The notes below the pieces were generated by a model. It was not told the DNA's origin and did no database searches. It worked only from the letters and a program-made list of their open reading frames with translations. DNA of 64,000 nt from Bacillus sp. BA3 (lineage in GTDB: Bacteria; Bacillota; Bacilli; Bacillales; DSM-1321): NCBI GenBank assembly GCA_002835675.1, contig PIZR01000005.1, positions 124,001 to 188,000 on the forward strand. Reading direction: 5' to 3'. Both the position numbers and the translations under genes were made by a program. Shown here piece after piece: positions 19,045 through 26,992 of this stretch. The stretch's first letter is position 1. Each line of letters begins with the position of its first letter.

Positions 19045-19380
19045 ATGGCGAATGAACAATCAAATTCAGCGAACCCGAATGTCGATTTAAAATATCGCCG
19101 TAAGAAAAATGCTGAAGAGATGAAACACCAAGTGATATCATTTACACTTATGATTTTCTTTACATTACTTGCTTTTGCTGCTGTAGGAATCGAGGGTTTT
19201 TCACATTGGTTCATTAAACCAGTCATTTTGCTGCTGGCAGTTGTACAGGTGATTTTCCAATTGTATTATTTCATGCATATGAAGCATAAAGGGCATGGCA
19301 CCATTGCATTGTTTTTATTTTCGGGCCTTGCAGTCGGCTTGATAACTGTCCTTGTGTTCACAACGATTGTTTGGTTATAA
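19045..19380 (+). CDS. ctaF: Cytochrome caa3 oxidase subunit IV
   Basis: A 111-aa small subunit with three hydrophobic helices (about 30-50, 57-78, 85-108) of the bacterial COX subunit IVB/CtaF family. The first 27 residues are charged and soluble. The start is ATG 19045 with GGTGGGAT upstream, inside the end of ctaE. It is the last gene before a terminator, closing the structural oxidase operon. Confidence 0.95.
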   Translation: MANEQSNSANPNVDLKYRRKKNAEEMKHQVISFTLMIFFTLLAFAAVGIEGFSHWFIKPVILLLAVVQVIFQLYYFMHMKHKGHGTIALFLFSGLAVGLITVLVFTTIVWL

Positions 19381-19384
19381 ACCA

Positions 19385-19422
19385 TAAAGGAAATCGGCTA
19401 TTGAATGATAGCCGGTTTTCTT
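19385..19422 (+). terminator. Terminator of ctaCDEF
   Basis: CGGCTAT pairs with ATAGCCG, and the stem is extended by AAAGGAAA facing TTTTCTTT. Confidence 0.75.
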
Positions 19423-19530
19423 TATGTGTTGATTAGCTAGAAAAAGAATCCAAGTTTATCTATATTTGTTACCATGTTTCATTTTAGGTATAATGAAAGT
19501 AAGAAAAAGTTTATGAACGAGGTGATTTTT

Positions 19531-20433
19531 TTGTCTATTGATATTTTCGGATTTCGCGCTTTGTGGAGTCCTTATTATTTTGCCGTCCTCGTACTTATAA
19601 CCGTTGGCTATTTTTGGCTGGTGACAAAAAAAAGGGAGAAGTTTTCGGGCAGTTCAGTCCTATCCGTTAAACAGGCAACTTATTTTTTGATAGCCATGTT
19701 CCTTCTATATGCAGTAAAAGGATCACCACTGGATTTATTGAGCCATATCATGTTCAGTGCGCACATGTTTCAAATGGCACTGCTCTATCTCGTGATTCCG
19801 CCTTTATTTATCATAGCGATTCCAGATTGGCTTATGAGAACTTTCATAAACTCAAGGGGAGTGAAGCCGTTATTTCAATTTTTCACGAAACCTCTTGTCG
19901 CCCTTTTACTGTTTAATGTTCTTTTCTCGTTGTACCATATCCCGTTAGTGTTCGACTTTATCAAAACGGGGATGTGGTTTCATGCCGGATACACGGTCCT
20001 TTTATTTACCACTGCTGTTTTGATGTGGTTCCCGCTTGTCAATCAACTTCCGGAACGTGAAAGTCTATCAGGTGTGAAAAAAGTAGCTTATATTTTCGGC
20101 AGTGGCATTCTAATGACCCCTGCTTGCGCTTTGATCATTTTTGCTAATGATCCGATGTATGATACATTCACCAATGCGGAATCTTGGGCGAGTGCCATGG
20201 AGCTTTGCGTTCCGGCTTCAGCACTGTCCGGCTTAACGCTCAGTGGCCCGGAAATGTTCAATGGACTGCCATTGCTTGAGGATCAACAGCTTGGTGGGGT
20301 TCTGATGAAGGTGATCCAAGAAATTGTTTTAGGCTATGTATTAGGTGTCATTTTCTTTGCTTGGTTCAAAAAGGAGAATGGCGGCCAAAATGATATCGAT
20401 CCGATACCTTCGGATTTTCAGACTGTAGAATAA
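19531..20433 (+). CDS. ctaG: Cytochrome c oxidase assembly protein CtaG
   Basis: Membrane protein of the caa3_CtaG family, needed for active caa3 oxidase in B. subtilis, probably for copper-site assembly. It is 300 aa with about seven transmembrane segments, and has the conserved motifs SAHMFQMALLYLV and the family C-terminal LEDQQLGGVLMK region. The start is TTG 19531, placed by GAGGTGAT. The in-frame ATG at 19513 lacks a ribosome-binding site. It is separated from ctaF by a terminator, so it may be transcribed independently. Confidence 0.94.
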   Translation: MSIDIFGFRALWSPYYFAVLVLITVGYFWLVTKKREKFSGSSVLSVKQATYFLIAMFLLYAVKGSPLDLLSHIMFSAHMFQMALLYLVIPPLFIIAIPDWLMRTFINSRGVKPLFQFFTKPLVALLLFNVLFSLYHIPLVFDFIKTGMWFHAGYTVLLFTTAVLMWFPLVNQLPERESLSGVKKVAYIFGSGILMTPACALIIFANDPMYDTFTNAESWASAMELCVPASALSGLTLSGPEMFNGLPLLEDQQLGGVLMKVIQEIVLGYVLGVIFFAWFKKENGGQNDIDPIPSDFQTVE

Positions 20434-20439
20434 TTGTAC

Positions 20440-20476
20440 GATAAAAGACTTGTCTTGGGACGGACAAGTCTTTTAT
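20440..20476 (+). terminator. Terminator of ctaG
   Basis: GATAAAAGACTTGTC pairs with GACAAGTCTTTTATC around TTGGGACG. Confidence 0.8.
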
Positions 20477-20639
20477 CTGCCTTGCCTGTTTTTTGATTTA
20501 AAACAAATAGCCAGTGATTCGACTTGGCTATTCTATAAAAGTGAGCATTCTGTTAATAATCCTTGATTTTATTGAATTTTATGATTGCCTCTTATAAAAT
20601 GGTAGTTGATTAATAAATATAGAGAGGACTACAATACAT

Positions 20640-21101
20640 ATGTCTTTACCAATCCTTCCAACGATAAGTACAGCTTTCATTGTATTAAGTGCAATCACTG
20701 TTGCAATAGGCTGGTATCAAATTAAACAACGCAAAATCGAGACTCATAAAAAAACCATGATGGCAGCTGCGGTTTTTGCGGTAATCTTTTTCACTATATA
20801 TCTTTCCCGGACGGTCTTCATTGGCAGTACGTCATTTGGCGGACCCGATGACATTAAAATTTATTATACAATTTTTTTGATCTTCCATATAACGCTTGCG
20901 ACAACTGGAGCAGTTTTGGGGATCATCATGCTTACCACTGGTTTTAAAGGTAAATTCGCCATTCATAAAAAAATCGGACCTGCTACAAGCATCATTTGGT
21001 TTTTCACTGGGATTACAGGTGTAGCTGTTTACATCCTGCTTTATGTCATTTATCATGGCGGCGAAACAACATCTTTAATAAAGGCGATCCTAGGATTTTA
21101 A
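20640..21101 (+). CDS. DUF420 membrane protein (YozB-like)
   Basis: A 153-aa membrane protein with about four transmembrane helices, matching DUF420, which includes B. subtilis YozB. Conserved histidines in the helices (for example IFHITLA, AIHKKIG) suggest a link to heme or copper, and the gene often accompanies cytochrome oxidase loci, as here next to ctaG. Function is unproven. The start is ATG 20640 after GAGAGG. In B. subtilis the homologue lies elsewhere. Confidence 0.88.
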   Translation: MSLPILPTISTAFIVLSAITVAIGWYQIKQRKIETHKKTMMAAAVFAVIFFTIYLSRTVFIGSTSFGGPDDIKIYYTIFLIFHITLATTGAVLGIIMLTTGFKGKFAIHKKIGPATSIIWFFTGITGVAVYILLYVIYHGGETTSLIKAILGF

Positions 21102-21109
21102 AATAACGA

Positions 21110-21142
21110 AAAAGCCTGGTGCAAAAAAGCATCAGGCTTTTG
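21110..21142 (+). terminator. Terminator of the DUF420 gene
   Basis: AAAAGCCTGGTGC pairs with GCATCAGGCTTTT around AAAAAA, with one G-T pair. Confidence 0.8.
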
Positions 21143-21153
21143 TAATGGATACG

Positions 21154-21190
21154 AAAAAAAGAGAGCATCACACATGATCCTCTCTCTTTG
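21154..21190 (-). terminator. Terminator of ylbA
   Basis: GAGAG and ATCA arms pair with TGAT and CTCTC. Read on the minus strand, the stem is followed by seven T residues. Confidence 0.7.
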
Positions 21191-21214
21191 TACCTCACTT
21201 TTAACTTACGGCTT

Positions 21215-21577
21215 TTACAGGCCGTTGAATTGTGTAAGTTCTTCTTTGATTTGAGAGAGGATTTTTTCACTTTGTTTAACTAGTGATGCAGGGAAATCCT
21301 CTCCTTCTCCATATTCAACTCCGTGTGGATAATAGTGTTTTCCTAATAGAGGGACCATAAGTTTAATGACGGCCCTGTGAGAGCCTACATCGCCCTCTGT
21401 AGCATAGCCAAGTATTCTCAGGTAAAACGTGCCTTCTTTTAATTCGAACTTACGATCGTAACTGACTCTTTCGTAATCCCATTGTTCTGCACGTATTAAA
21501 CCATATTGCGGCATTAGGTCATCTAATCGGTTTAAGTCGGCTGTGATGTTTTCGATTCCAAAGCTTTCAAATTTCAC
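21215..21577 (-). CDS. ylbA: YugN-like family protein YlbA
   Basis: A 120-aa soluble protein of the YugN-like family, whose function is unknown. Its length and location match B. subtilis YlbA. The start is GTG (21577-21575), eight bases after AGGAGGTA. In B. subtilis ylbB, a CBS-domain gene, comes next. Here it is absent and 322 AT-rich bases separate ylbA from the divergent ylbC. Confidence 0.85.
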   Translation of the reverse strand: MKFESFGIENITADLNRLDDLMPQYGLIRAEQWDYERVSYDRKFELKEGTFYLRILGYATEGDVGSHRAVIKLMVPLLGKHYYPHGVEYGEGEDFPASLVKQSEKILSQIKEELTQFNGL

Positions 21578-21830
21578 GAGTAGTACCTCCTATGTTTACT
21601 ATTGGGAATTAAAATGACATACCGGGAAAATATTATGTACATGAATATATTAAAAATCTCCAAGTATGTTTATAATATACCATTTTATCCTATATTTTAT
21701 AATAGTACGAAATGGTGGAAGTTGCAATGAACTCAACCATGGTATTTCAATCATTCACAAAAGTTCCATTTTTAAAATAAATTTAATGAAGGGGCAGTCT
21801 ATCGTAAATTAGAAAATTATGATTGAACAG

Positions 21831-21839
21831 TGATATAAT
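21831..21839 (+). promoter_or_regulatory. Extended -10 promoter of ylbC
   Basis: TGATATAAT forms an extended -10 box about 60 bases before ylbC. No good -35 is present. The remaining 21578-21899 gap is AT-rich with no gene. Confidence 0.45.
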
Positions 21840-21899
21840 CAGGAAAGAAAGGTTTTTTGCATTGGATACATAAATTAGATAGAGAGAGGGAGTGTTCCT

Positions 21900-22958
21900 C
21901 TGCGCAATTTAGGTAAGGTGTTGGTGTTGATCGTTATTTTTTTCGTAATCGGTATTTATCTTAATATCGGCGATGAAGATGAAGGGAACCCTCTTATTGA
22001 TGGTAACAAAGGTGTTAACCCCAATGGACATATAAATGAAAAAAGCCCTTCCTCTGAAAAGGAAGGGGTTACTAAAGTGACAGAAGGTCTGGCAGTAACA
22101 ATCGGGAAAAATGCAAAAGAGATAGAAAAGGAATACGGTAAGCCAGATCGAATTGATATGTCCGCATATGGATATGAATGGTGGGTATATAAAAAGAATT
22201 ATAATAATTATTTTCAATTAGCCGTTGAAAATGGAAAAGTGGTATCTGCTTATGGGATCGGTGATGAGGTCAATGTCGCTCCTTTTAAAATTGGACAATC
22301 GATTGATGCCATCTATTCCAGCTTATATGTGGAACCTACTGTTGATATTGAAGTGGGTGACAGTTCCTATCGTTTCGAATTGTCGGAGGAAGACATGAAC
22401 ATGAGACCGTTGATTGATTTAGGGAATATCAATGTTCAGCTTTATTTGGATAAATTCACAGGGACTGTTTCAAGCATCCGATTTTTGAATGATTCGGCCC
22501 TATTGAAACAACAGCCGTATGAGTTGACCTATCATGGTGAGCTTGTGACAATTAAGGATCTTTCTGAGGAAGACATGGCGAAAGTGGAAGATGGCAATGA
22601 GCAGCAAATATTCGATATTACGAATATAATGCGCAGCCGGTTTGATTTGGAGCCTTTAGAATGGGATACTCCAACAGCAAGGGTTGCCTACCTTCATAGC
22701 CGTGAAATGACGGACACACCTGAAGGAACCCATGTTTCTGAAACAAATGGGGATTTGGAAAAGCGTCTCGATGCAGGTCATGTAAAATACAGGGCAGCAG
22801 GTGAAAATATAGCGGCTAATTATGTGGACGCAGCTGCAGTCATGGAAGGCTGGCTAAATAGCAAAGGTCATCGGGATGCGATGCTGAACGAGGAATTTAC
22901 AGGTCTGGGCGTCGGGGTATATAAAAAGTATTACACTCAGAATTTCATAAAGAGATAA
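21900..22958 (+). CDS. ylbC: YlbC: CAP-domain secreted or anchored protein
   Basis: A hydrophobic N-terminal segment, a low-complexity linker, a CAP-associated N-terminal domain and a C-terminal CAP/SCP domain (ARVAYLHSREM, AGENIAANY, GHRDAMLN). The likely location is outside the membrane, with the first helix as anchor or signal. The start is uncertain: GTG 21918 gives an N-terminus with no positive charge and a poor site, whereas CTG 21900 lies seven bases after GGGAG and gives a basic MRNLGK lead. I chose CTG (352 aa). Function of CAP proteins in Bacillus is unclear; some are made during sporulation. Confidence 0.85.
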   Translation: MRNLGKVLVLIVIFFVIGIYLNIGDEDEGNPLIDGNKGVNPNGHINEKSPSSEKEGVTKVTEGLAVTIGKNAKEIEKEYGKPDRIDMSAYGYEWWVYKKNYNNYFQLAVENGKVVSAYGIGDEVNVAPFKIGQSIDAIYSSLYVEPTVDIEVGDSSYRFELSEEDMNMRPLIDLGNINVQLYLDKFTGTVSSIRFLNDSALLKQQPYELTYHGELVTIKDLSEEDMAKVEDGNEQQIFDITNIMRSRFDLEPLEWDTPTARVAYLHSREMTDTPEGTHVSETNGDLEKRLDAGHVKYRAAGENIAANYVDAAAVMEGWLNSKGHRDAMLNEEFTGLGVGVYKKYYTQNFIKR

Positions 22959-22987
22959 AAAAACGGATCCGATTTGGGTCCGTTTTC
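22958..22987 (+). terminator. Terminator of ylbC
   Basis: ACGGATCC pairs with GGGTCCGT (one T-G pair) around GATTT, followed by TTTTC. Confidence 0.8.
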
Positions 22988-22989
22988 TT

Positions 22990-23440
22990 GTTCTGGATAT
23001 AGCGCAAAGTCCCCATCCATCCTCGAGCTGGACCTTCCCCTCTATGATAATATGTTTGCCTACGTCAATTTGCATTTGCACGCAAACGGCAATGGAAGGT
23101 ATTACGTAACGAACTTGGATATCCGCAGTAACGGAAGGTGGCCATCATGCCTTCATGAGTCATGTTCAATCAAGAGGTGTGTCAGGCATGGACACATCGT
23201 GAGTGTCGTCCCCTGTTCGCTTACATCCTTATTTAATTGCAGCGGGATTGAAAAATAAGAGCGGTTCCCTTGCTCTACTTTGGCTTTTAACCCTGAAACA
23301 ATTCCCGATGAATCAGATAACTCTATTTCATCTGCAGCTTCAGCCAGGTTCTGGATGTCTTTGATTAAATCACATTCACGCGCATTTTTTGCTTTGGAAC
23401 ATCCAATTGGATTTAAAATGGAATGTGATGCACTTTTTAT
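22990..23440 (-). pseudogene. Decayed minus-strand coding sequence, family unknown
   Basis: The 534-base ylbC-ylbD gap has no intact gene. On the minus strand a 95-codon open frame (23440-23153) has protein-like composition (segment KNARECDLIKDIQNLAEAAD) but no start codon or ribosome-binding site. It ends at TGA, and protein-like sequence continues in another frame from about 23145 to 22990 (segment IDVGKHIIIEGKVQLEDGW). This looks like one gene broken by a 5' loss and at least one frameshift plus stop. B. subtilis has ylbB nearby, but I see no CBS-domain motif here. Confidence 0.35.
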
Positions 23441-23492
23441 TTACCTTTAGCATATGGTGCAATAGGCGATGTCTAAGTGTGAGGTGAGAGTA

Positions 23493-23924
23493 ATGGCAAA
23501 AAGAAAACGGCCCTCCGTGGATCGATTTCGGGAGTTTGTAAAGGAGCATCCTCATTTAGTGAATGAAGTGAGAAGCAAACAAGCAACATGGCAGGAACTT
23601 TTTGAAGAGTGGTATTTACTCGGGGATGATCATCCACGCTGGCAGGCTGAAGGCAGTGTGGGTGAGACCAAGGTCAATACAGAATCCCCATCACCGCCGG
23701 ACGAAAAGGGGGACCAAAGCACTGAGTTGATCGGTTCGTTAATGAGTGCAGTTAAAAATATGGATATGGGGCAGATTCAACAATATATTACGAATGCCAA
23801 TCAGGCCATCGGTGCAATCCAAGGAGTGCTATCTGCTTTCCAAGGGAATAAATCAGGTGATACAAGTCCTCCCCCAAAAGAAAAAGAGCAGAGAGCTAAC
23901 CCTTTTTTATTCACAAAAGATTAA
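23493..23924 (+). CDS. ylbD: YlbD, putative spore coat protein
   Basis: A 143-aa protein of the YlbD coat-protein family: a basic N-terminus, a WQELFEEWYLLGDDH block, a Pro/Ser/Gly-rich linker, a Gln/Asn-rich amphipathic helix region and a charged tail. It has no signal peptide, consistent with assembly from the mother-cell cytoplasm. The start is ATG 23493 after GAGGTGA. An in-frame ATG at 23469 lacks support. ylbE follows 12 bases later. Confidence 0.88.
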   Translation: MAKRKRPSVDRFREFVKEHPHLVNEVRSKQATWQELFEEWYLLGDDHPRWQAEGSVGETKVNTESPSPPDEKGDQSTELIGSLMSAVKNMDMGQIQQYITNANQAIGAIQGVLSAFQGNKSGDTSPPPKEKEQRANPFLFTKD

Positions 23925-23936
23925 GGAGGGTTTTTC

Positions 23937-24179
23937 ATGCGTCAGAATATATATGAATTCATCCAAACAAACGAAGATATGCGAAATTACTTGAGGGTTC
24001 AGCCTGGATGGTACAGAAGGTTAATGCGTAATCCCCATGAAGTGGATGTGTTTGAAACCGAGGCGAAATATTATTTTGAAAAGTCGATTCCGCATCGGGT
24101 CTCTAAATTTTCGGAAAGCGTTCAGGTCGCCTCCATGATGCTTCATATGTTTCAAGCGATGAATGTTTCAGGTGAATGA
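23937..24179 (+). CDS. ylbE: YlbE-like protein
   Basis: An 80-aa soluble protein matching the YlbE family (conserved LRVQPGWYRRLMRNP). It follows ylbD behind a strong AAGGAGGG site, so the two form an operon. Function is unknown; pairing with a coat protein hints at a sporulation role. Confidence 0.88.
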   Translation: MRQNIYEFIQTNEDMRNYLRVQPGWYRRLMRNPHEVDVFETEAKYYFEKSIPHRVSKFSESVQVASMMLHMFQAMNVSGE

Positions 24180-24187
24180 AGAAAAAA

Positions 24188-24207
24188 AGAGTAAATTACT
24201 CCTTTTG
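24188..24207 (+). terminator. Weak terminator-like hairpin after ylbE
   Basis: GAGTA pairs with TACTC around AAT, followed by CTTTT. The stem is short. Confidence 0.35.
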
Positions 24208-24239
24208 GCGAACAATAAAGGCAAAAGGGGGACGATGGA

Positions 24240-24665
24240 ATGAGAAAGTTGATATTGGCTCTAACAGTGTTGATGGCAGCGTCGGGTTGTGGGAAGAAAA
24301 TACCGGAACCTGAGAATTCAGGAGTAGCCATACAGAGTGTTTCTACACTTAAAGCTGCCACCACTGTATCGGGCATCCGAAATTCAGATGAGGACTTTCG
24401 GGTAAAAACTTTTGTAAAAGGCAACTCTGTCTATGTAGAGTGCTACTTGAAAAACTATGGTTTTTCTGAATCAAATCCAGAACAGTTGGCAACTGTGTCC
24501 GTATTTATTGATAATCAAAAGAAAGTCGATATGAAAACGGCAGCATTTATCTTAAAGGAAGTCCCGAATGGCAAGCATAAAATCAAGCTGGAGATTTTGA
24601 ATGGTTCAGGTGAAAAAACAGGGCTGCAAAAAGAGATTGAGGTACATATCACTTCCTCGATTTAA
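24240..24665 (+). CDS. Small lipoprotein of unknown function
   Basis: A 141-aa precursor with a basic start, a hydrophobic core and lipobox MAASGC (lipidated Cys about 17). The mature part is predicted beta-rich with spaced hydrophobic residues and resembles an Ig-like or FixH-like fold, but I do not recognise a family. The start is ATG 24240 after AAGGGGGA. It lies between ylbE and ricF; I know of no B. subtilis gene at this spot, so it may be lineage-specific. Confidence 0.8.
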   Translation: MRKLILALTVLMAASGCGKKIPEPENSGVAIQSVSTLKAATTVSGIRNSDEDFRVKTFVKGNSVYVECYLKNYGFSESNPEQLATVSVFIDNQKKVDMKTAAFILKEVPNGKHKIKLEILNGSGEKTGLQKEIEVHITSSI

Positions 24666-24725
24666 TCAAACCATTAGCATCTAACAGGGAGAAATGGTAA
24701 AATGGTTGTGGAGGTGAGCTTGTTA

Positions 24726-25175
24726 ATGCTTGCTACTATGGAAATCATCGACATTTTACAACAGGCTGATGGATTAGCTGAAATGATCCTTCATTCTGAA
24801 ATAGGGGAAGAATACCTCCTTAGTTTATATAAATTACAAAGCGACAAAGAGGCCCAGCGGAAAATTTCCAAGTTTACTTCGCTAAAGGATCTATTTGAAG
24901 ATGTTCAAAGGTTCGGTAAATATCATCCGGATTATAAACGCATCAATTTAGAAACCAGGCAAGCTAAACGAGACATGGATATGCATCCTGCCGTTGCTGA
25001 GTTTAAGAGGGCTGAGACCGAATTGCAATCCGTTCTTGATGAAATAAGCGGAAGGATTGGCCGAGCTGTTTCTGAACAGGTCAAAACTCCAGCGGGGAAT
25101 CCATTTTTTGTTTCATCCGGTGGATGTTCAACGGGAAGCTGCGGAACCGGCGGAAGCTGCGGATGCTCTGCTTAA
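24726..25175 (+). CDS. ylbF: RicF (YlbF), subunit of the RicAFT complex
   Basis: A 149-aa protein identical in length to B. subtilis YlbF. It forms the RicA-RicF-RicT (YmcA-YlbF-YaaT) complex, which carries [4Fe-4S] clusters, aids RNase Y mRNA processing and promotes competence, biofilm formation and sporulation. The helical Com_YlbF domain (about 5-110) and the C-terminal cysteine cluster (CSTGSC...SCGC) are visible. The start is ATG 24726, eight bases after GGAGGTGA. The in-frame ATG at 24702 precedes that site and would add eight residues. Confidence 0.95.
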   Translation: MLATMEIIDILQQADGLAEMILHSEIGEEYLLSLYKLQSDKEAQRKISKFTSLKDLFEDVQRFGKYHPDYKRINLETRQAKRDMDMHPAVAEFKRAETELQSVLDEISGRIGRAVSEQVKTPAGNPFFVSSGGCSTGSCGTGGSCGCSA

Positions 25176-25355
25176 GGTAATGGCCATATTGTGAACAATA
25201 GGCCGGTATATTGAATGCAGCCATCGAAATTCGAAATTACTACGGAGTTCGGTGGCTGTGTCATGTAAGGAACCTTCGTCGAGACATTGTTCAATGAACC
25301 GATGAATGTATAAAGATTTTCTTGTTATTTATATTCCGGATACGTGACAAAGGGA

Positions 25356-25679
25356 TTAACTGCGATATAAAATACAATCCGGACATAGGTTGCCGCAGCA
25401 AAACATCTTTTGCTGCGGCACATAAAAACGGTGCCGGAATACATATAAATGTTCTTCCTGCCGTACGAAAATGGTTTCACAATGAAGCTGCTTGCCACGC
25501 ATTGAAAGGCTTGCGGCTTTTTTTATTAAAAAAGAAAGCTTACTATTATTATTTTGAGCCGGATGATAATGGATATATAAAAATGGTATACCTGTGAACT
25601 TTTTTATCGAAGCTTGGGTAATTTCTTCATTATCTAATAGATGATCAATAAATTGATGCCAAATTTGGTTTAAATCCAT
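25356..25679 (-). CDS. Unknown 107-aa protein with a C-terminal cysteine motif
   Basis: Soluble, with a helical N-terminal half and a cysteine-rich tail, FCCGNLCPDC, that could bind zinc or an iron-sulfur cluster. I think similar small proteins exist in other Bacillus next to ylbG, but I cannot name a family. ATG 25679 is preceded by AAGGGAG. Codons for the cysteine motif form a perfect 12-base inverted repeat at 25392-25419. An opposing frame at 25322-25597 is considered a shadow. Confidence 0.7.
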   Translation of the reverse strand: MDLNQIWHQFIDHLLDNEEITQASIKKFTGIPFLYIHYHPAQNNNSKLSFLIKKAASLSMRGKQLHCETIFVRQEEHLYVFRHRFYVPQQKMFCCGNLCPDCILYRS

Positions 25680-25816
25680 CGTTTGTTAGGCTCCCTTCAC
25701 AGTGTCTATATTCATAATAGTGAGAGAATTTCGTTTATAATCTTTTTTCTTGGTTGAAAGTAAAGATTCTGCTATGCTACACTTAGTTAAAACCTTTATA
25801 AAAGGGAGTTATTGAT

Positions 25817-26092
25817 ATGCTTGGAGCGAGACAGGGAATCATCGTCTATTTACATACATTAAAACAAGCCAAAATGCTTAGGAAATTTGGAAATATCCAT
25901 TATGTTTCAAAAAAGTTGAAATATGTGGTGCTTTATACGAATATGGATGAAGTGGAGCCACTAGTGGAAAAGCTGAATAATTATTCGTTCGTTAAAAAAG
26001 TGGACCTTTCTTACAAGCCTTTTTTGAAGGTGGAGTTCGAAAACTCCAAACCGGATAAAGCGAAAGAATATGATTATAAAATGGGAATTTAA
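25817..26092 (+). CDS. ylbG: YlbG (UPF0298)
   Basis: A 91-aa cytoplasmic alpha/beta protein of UPF0298, function unknown. The typical opening [21 protein letters not shown] and length agree with B. subtilis YlbG. The start is ATG 25817 after AAAGGGAG. It is monocistronic, ending at a bidirectional terminator shared with the convergent gene. Confidence 0.92.
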   Translation: MLGARQGIIVYLHTLKQAKMLRKFGNIHYVSKKLKYVVLYTNMDEVEPLVEKLNNYSFVKKVDLSYKPFLKVEFENSKPDKAKEYDYKMGI

Positions 26093-26094
26093 AA

Positions 26095-26125
26095 AAAGCT
26101 GACTCATGCGGAGTCAGCCTTTTTC
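26095..26125. terminator. Bidirectional terminator between ylbG and the convergent 129-aa gene
   Basis: GCTGACTC (26098-26105) pairs with GAGTCAGC (26111-26118), flanked by A and T runs. Confidence 0.9.
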
Positions 26126-26146
26126 ATTTCAGGGCATCAACATTTC

Positions 26147-26536
26147 TCAACCTAATGGGGGCAGATATCTATTCATTCGCAAAATGCCGATTAAATGTTG
26201 GTAGTACAACTCGATTTCTGCAAAGAGCAACGAAGGTTTCACGTCGATTTCAATAATCGGTCTATCCAGTTCCTCCGCCAAGCTCTCAAAAAGCTCATAG
26301 CGTTTGTTTTTGGTGGCATGAGGGTTCGGTATACCTTCGCGGCAAATGTAAAGCGGCTGGAATTTCCCGGGATCTGTGGGGTGCATGACGATTACCAATG
26401 ACGTTACCTTTTTATCATTTATAGTAGTATGCATGGCCAAAAGCCTTGCAACTCGATGTTTCTGATTGCGTCCTACTTCCAGCAACTCATATATATCGGA
26501 ATATCCTTGTCCAATTTCAATAAAACGTTGAATCAA
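26147..26536 (-). CDS. DUF7147-like small protein, unknown function
   Basis: A 129-aa soluble alpha/beta protein. It resembles small Bacillus proteins sometimes labelled methylthioribose kinase and placed in DUF7147, but it is far too short to be that kinase and no kinase motif is visible. The start is TTG (26536-26534) after AGGAGAGG. It faces ylbG across a shared terminator. Confidence 0.75.
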   Translation of the reverse strand: MIQRFIEIGQGYSDIYELLEVGRNQKHRVARLLAMHTTINDKKVTSLVIVMHPTDPGKFQPLYICREGIPNPHATKNKRYELFESLAEELDRPIIEIDVKPSLLFAEIELYYQHLIGILRMNRYLPPLG

Positions 26537-26651
26537 TTAAACCTCTCCTAACTAACTTATTATTCATTACTTTATCATTATCCCTCATAAAAGAGAAGGA
26601 CAACTTCATTGATGAAGCATGACAAAGACACTTAGATATAAGAGATTTAAC

Positions 26652-26680
26652 AAAAAAAAGCCCTGCAAAAATATGCAGGG
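26652..26680 (-). terminator. Minus-strand terminator with no gene to serve
   Basis: CCCTGCA (26661-26667) pairs with TGCAGGG (26674-26680). On the minus strand the stem is followed by eight T residues (26659-26652). No minus-strand gene ends here. Confidence 0.75.
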
Positions 26681-26725
26681 TCCTTCTATGTCTAACTAAG
26701 GACCAGAAGGCAAAGGGAGAGGAGA

Positions 26726-26771
26726 AACCGGAGGAAGAGCTTATGGGGAAACGTAAGCCTTCTCCGCGGTT
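26726..26771. ncRNA. Candidate structured RNA element near ylbG-rsmD
   Basis: AACCG (26726-26730) pairs with CGGTT (26767-26771), GAAG with CTTC, and GCTTATG with CGTAAGC, giving about 17 pairs around a GGGAAA loop. It lies 46 bases upstream (minus strand) of the orphan terminator at 26652-26680, so a minus-strand small RNA is possible. The helix is slightly better on the plus strand, so an rsmD leader structure is the alternative. No promoter is clear on either strand. The rest of 26537-26992 is AT-rich. Confidence 0.35.
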
Positions 26772-26992
26772 GGCAACAACACCTAAAAAGGAATGTTGTT
26801 ATTCACATTATTGCCAAAAACCACATTATTATTCAAAATGTAAAAGATTTATAATAAGAATCCATGGTCCAAAATGATACGTTGATTTTCATCTTGGAAA
26901 TGAAGCCAAATGGGTTTAAATATTGGCTAGCTTTTTCTAATATGTTAGGATAGGAAAGTAACAGAAATTTGTCATAAAATGTGGTGAGGATT

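Noticed and set aside
22974..23258. 94-codon plus-strand frame after ylbC
   Set aside because: It begins inside the ylbC terminator and lacks a ribosome-binding site; the minus-strand frames look more protein-like.
25217..25261. Hairpin downstream of ricF as a terminator
   Set aside because: The arms pair well, but no T tract follows on either strand, so I do not call it a terminator.
26652..26860. Assignment of the candidate RNA to the RoxS/RsaE family
   Set aside because: Some C-rich motifs are similar, but I believe the B. subtilis RoxS gene lies in a different region and the helices do not clearly match.
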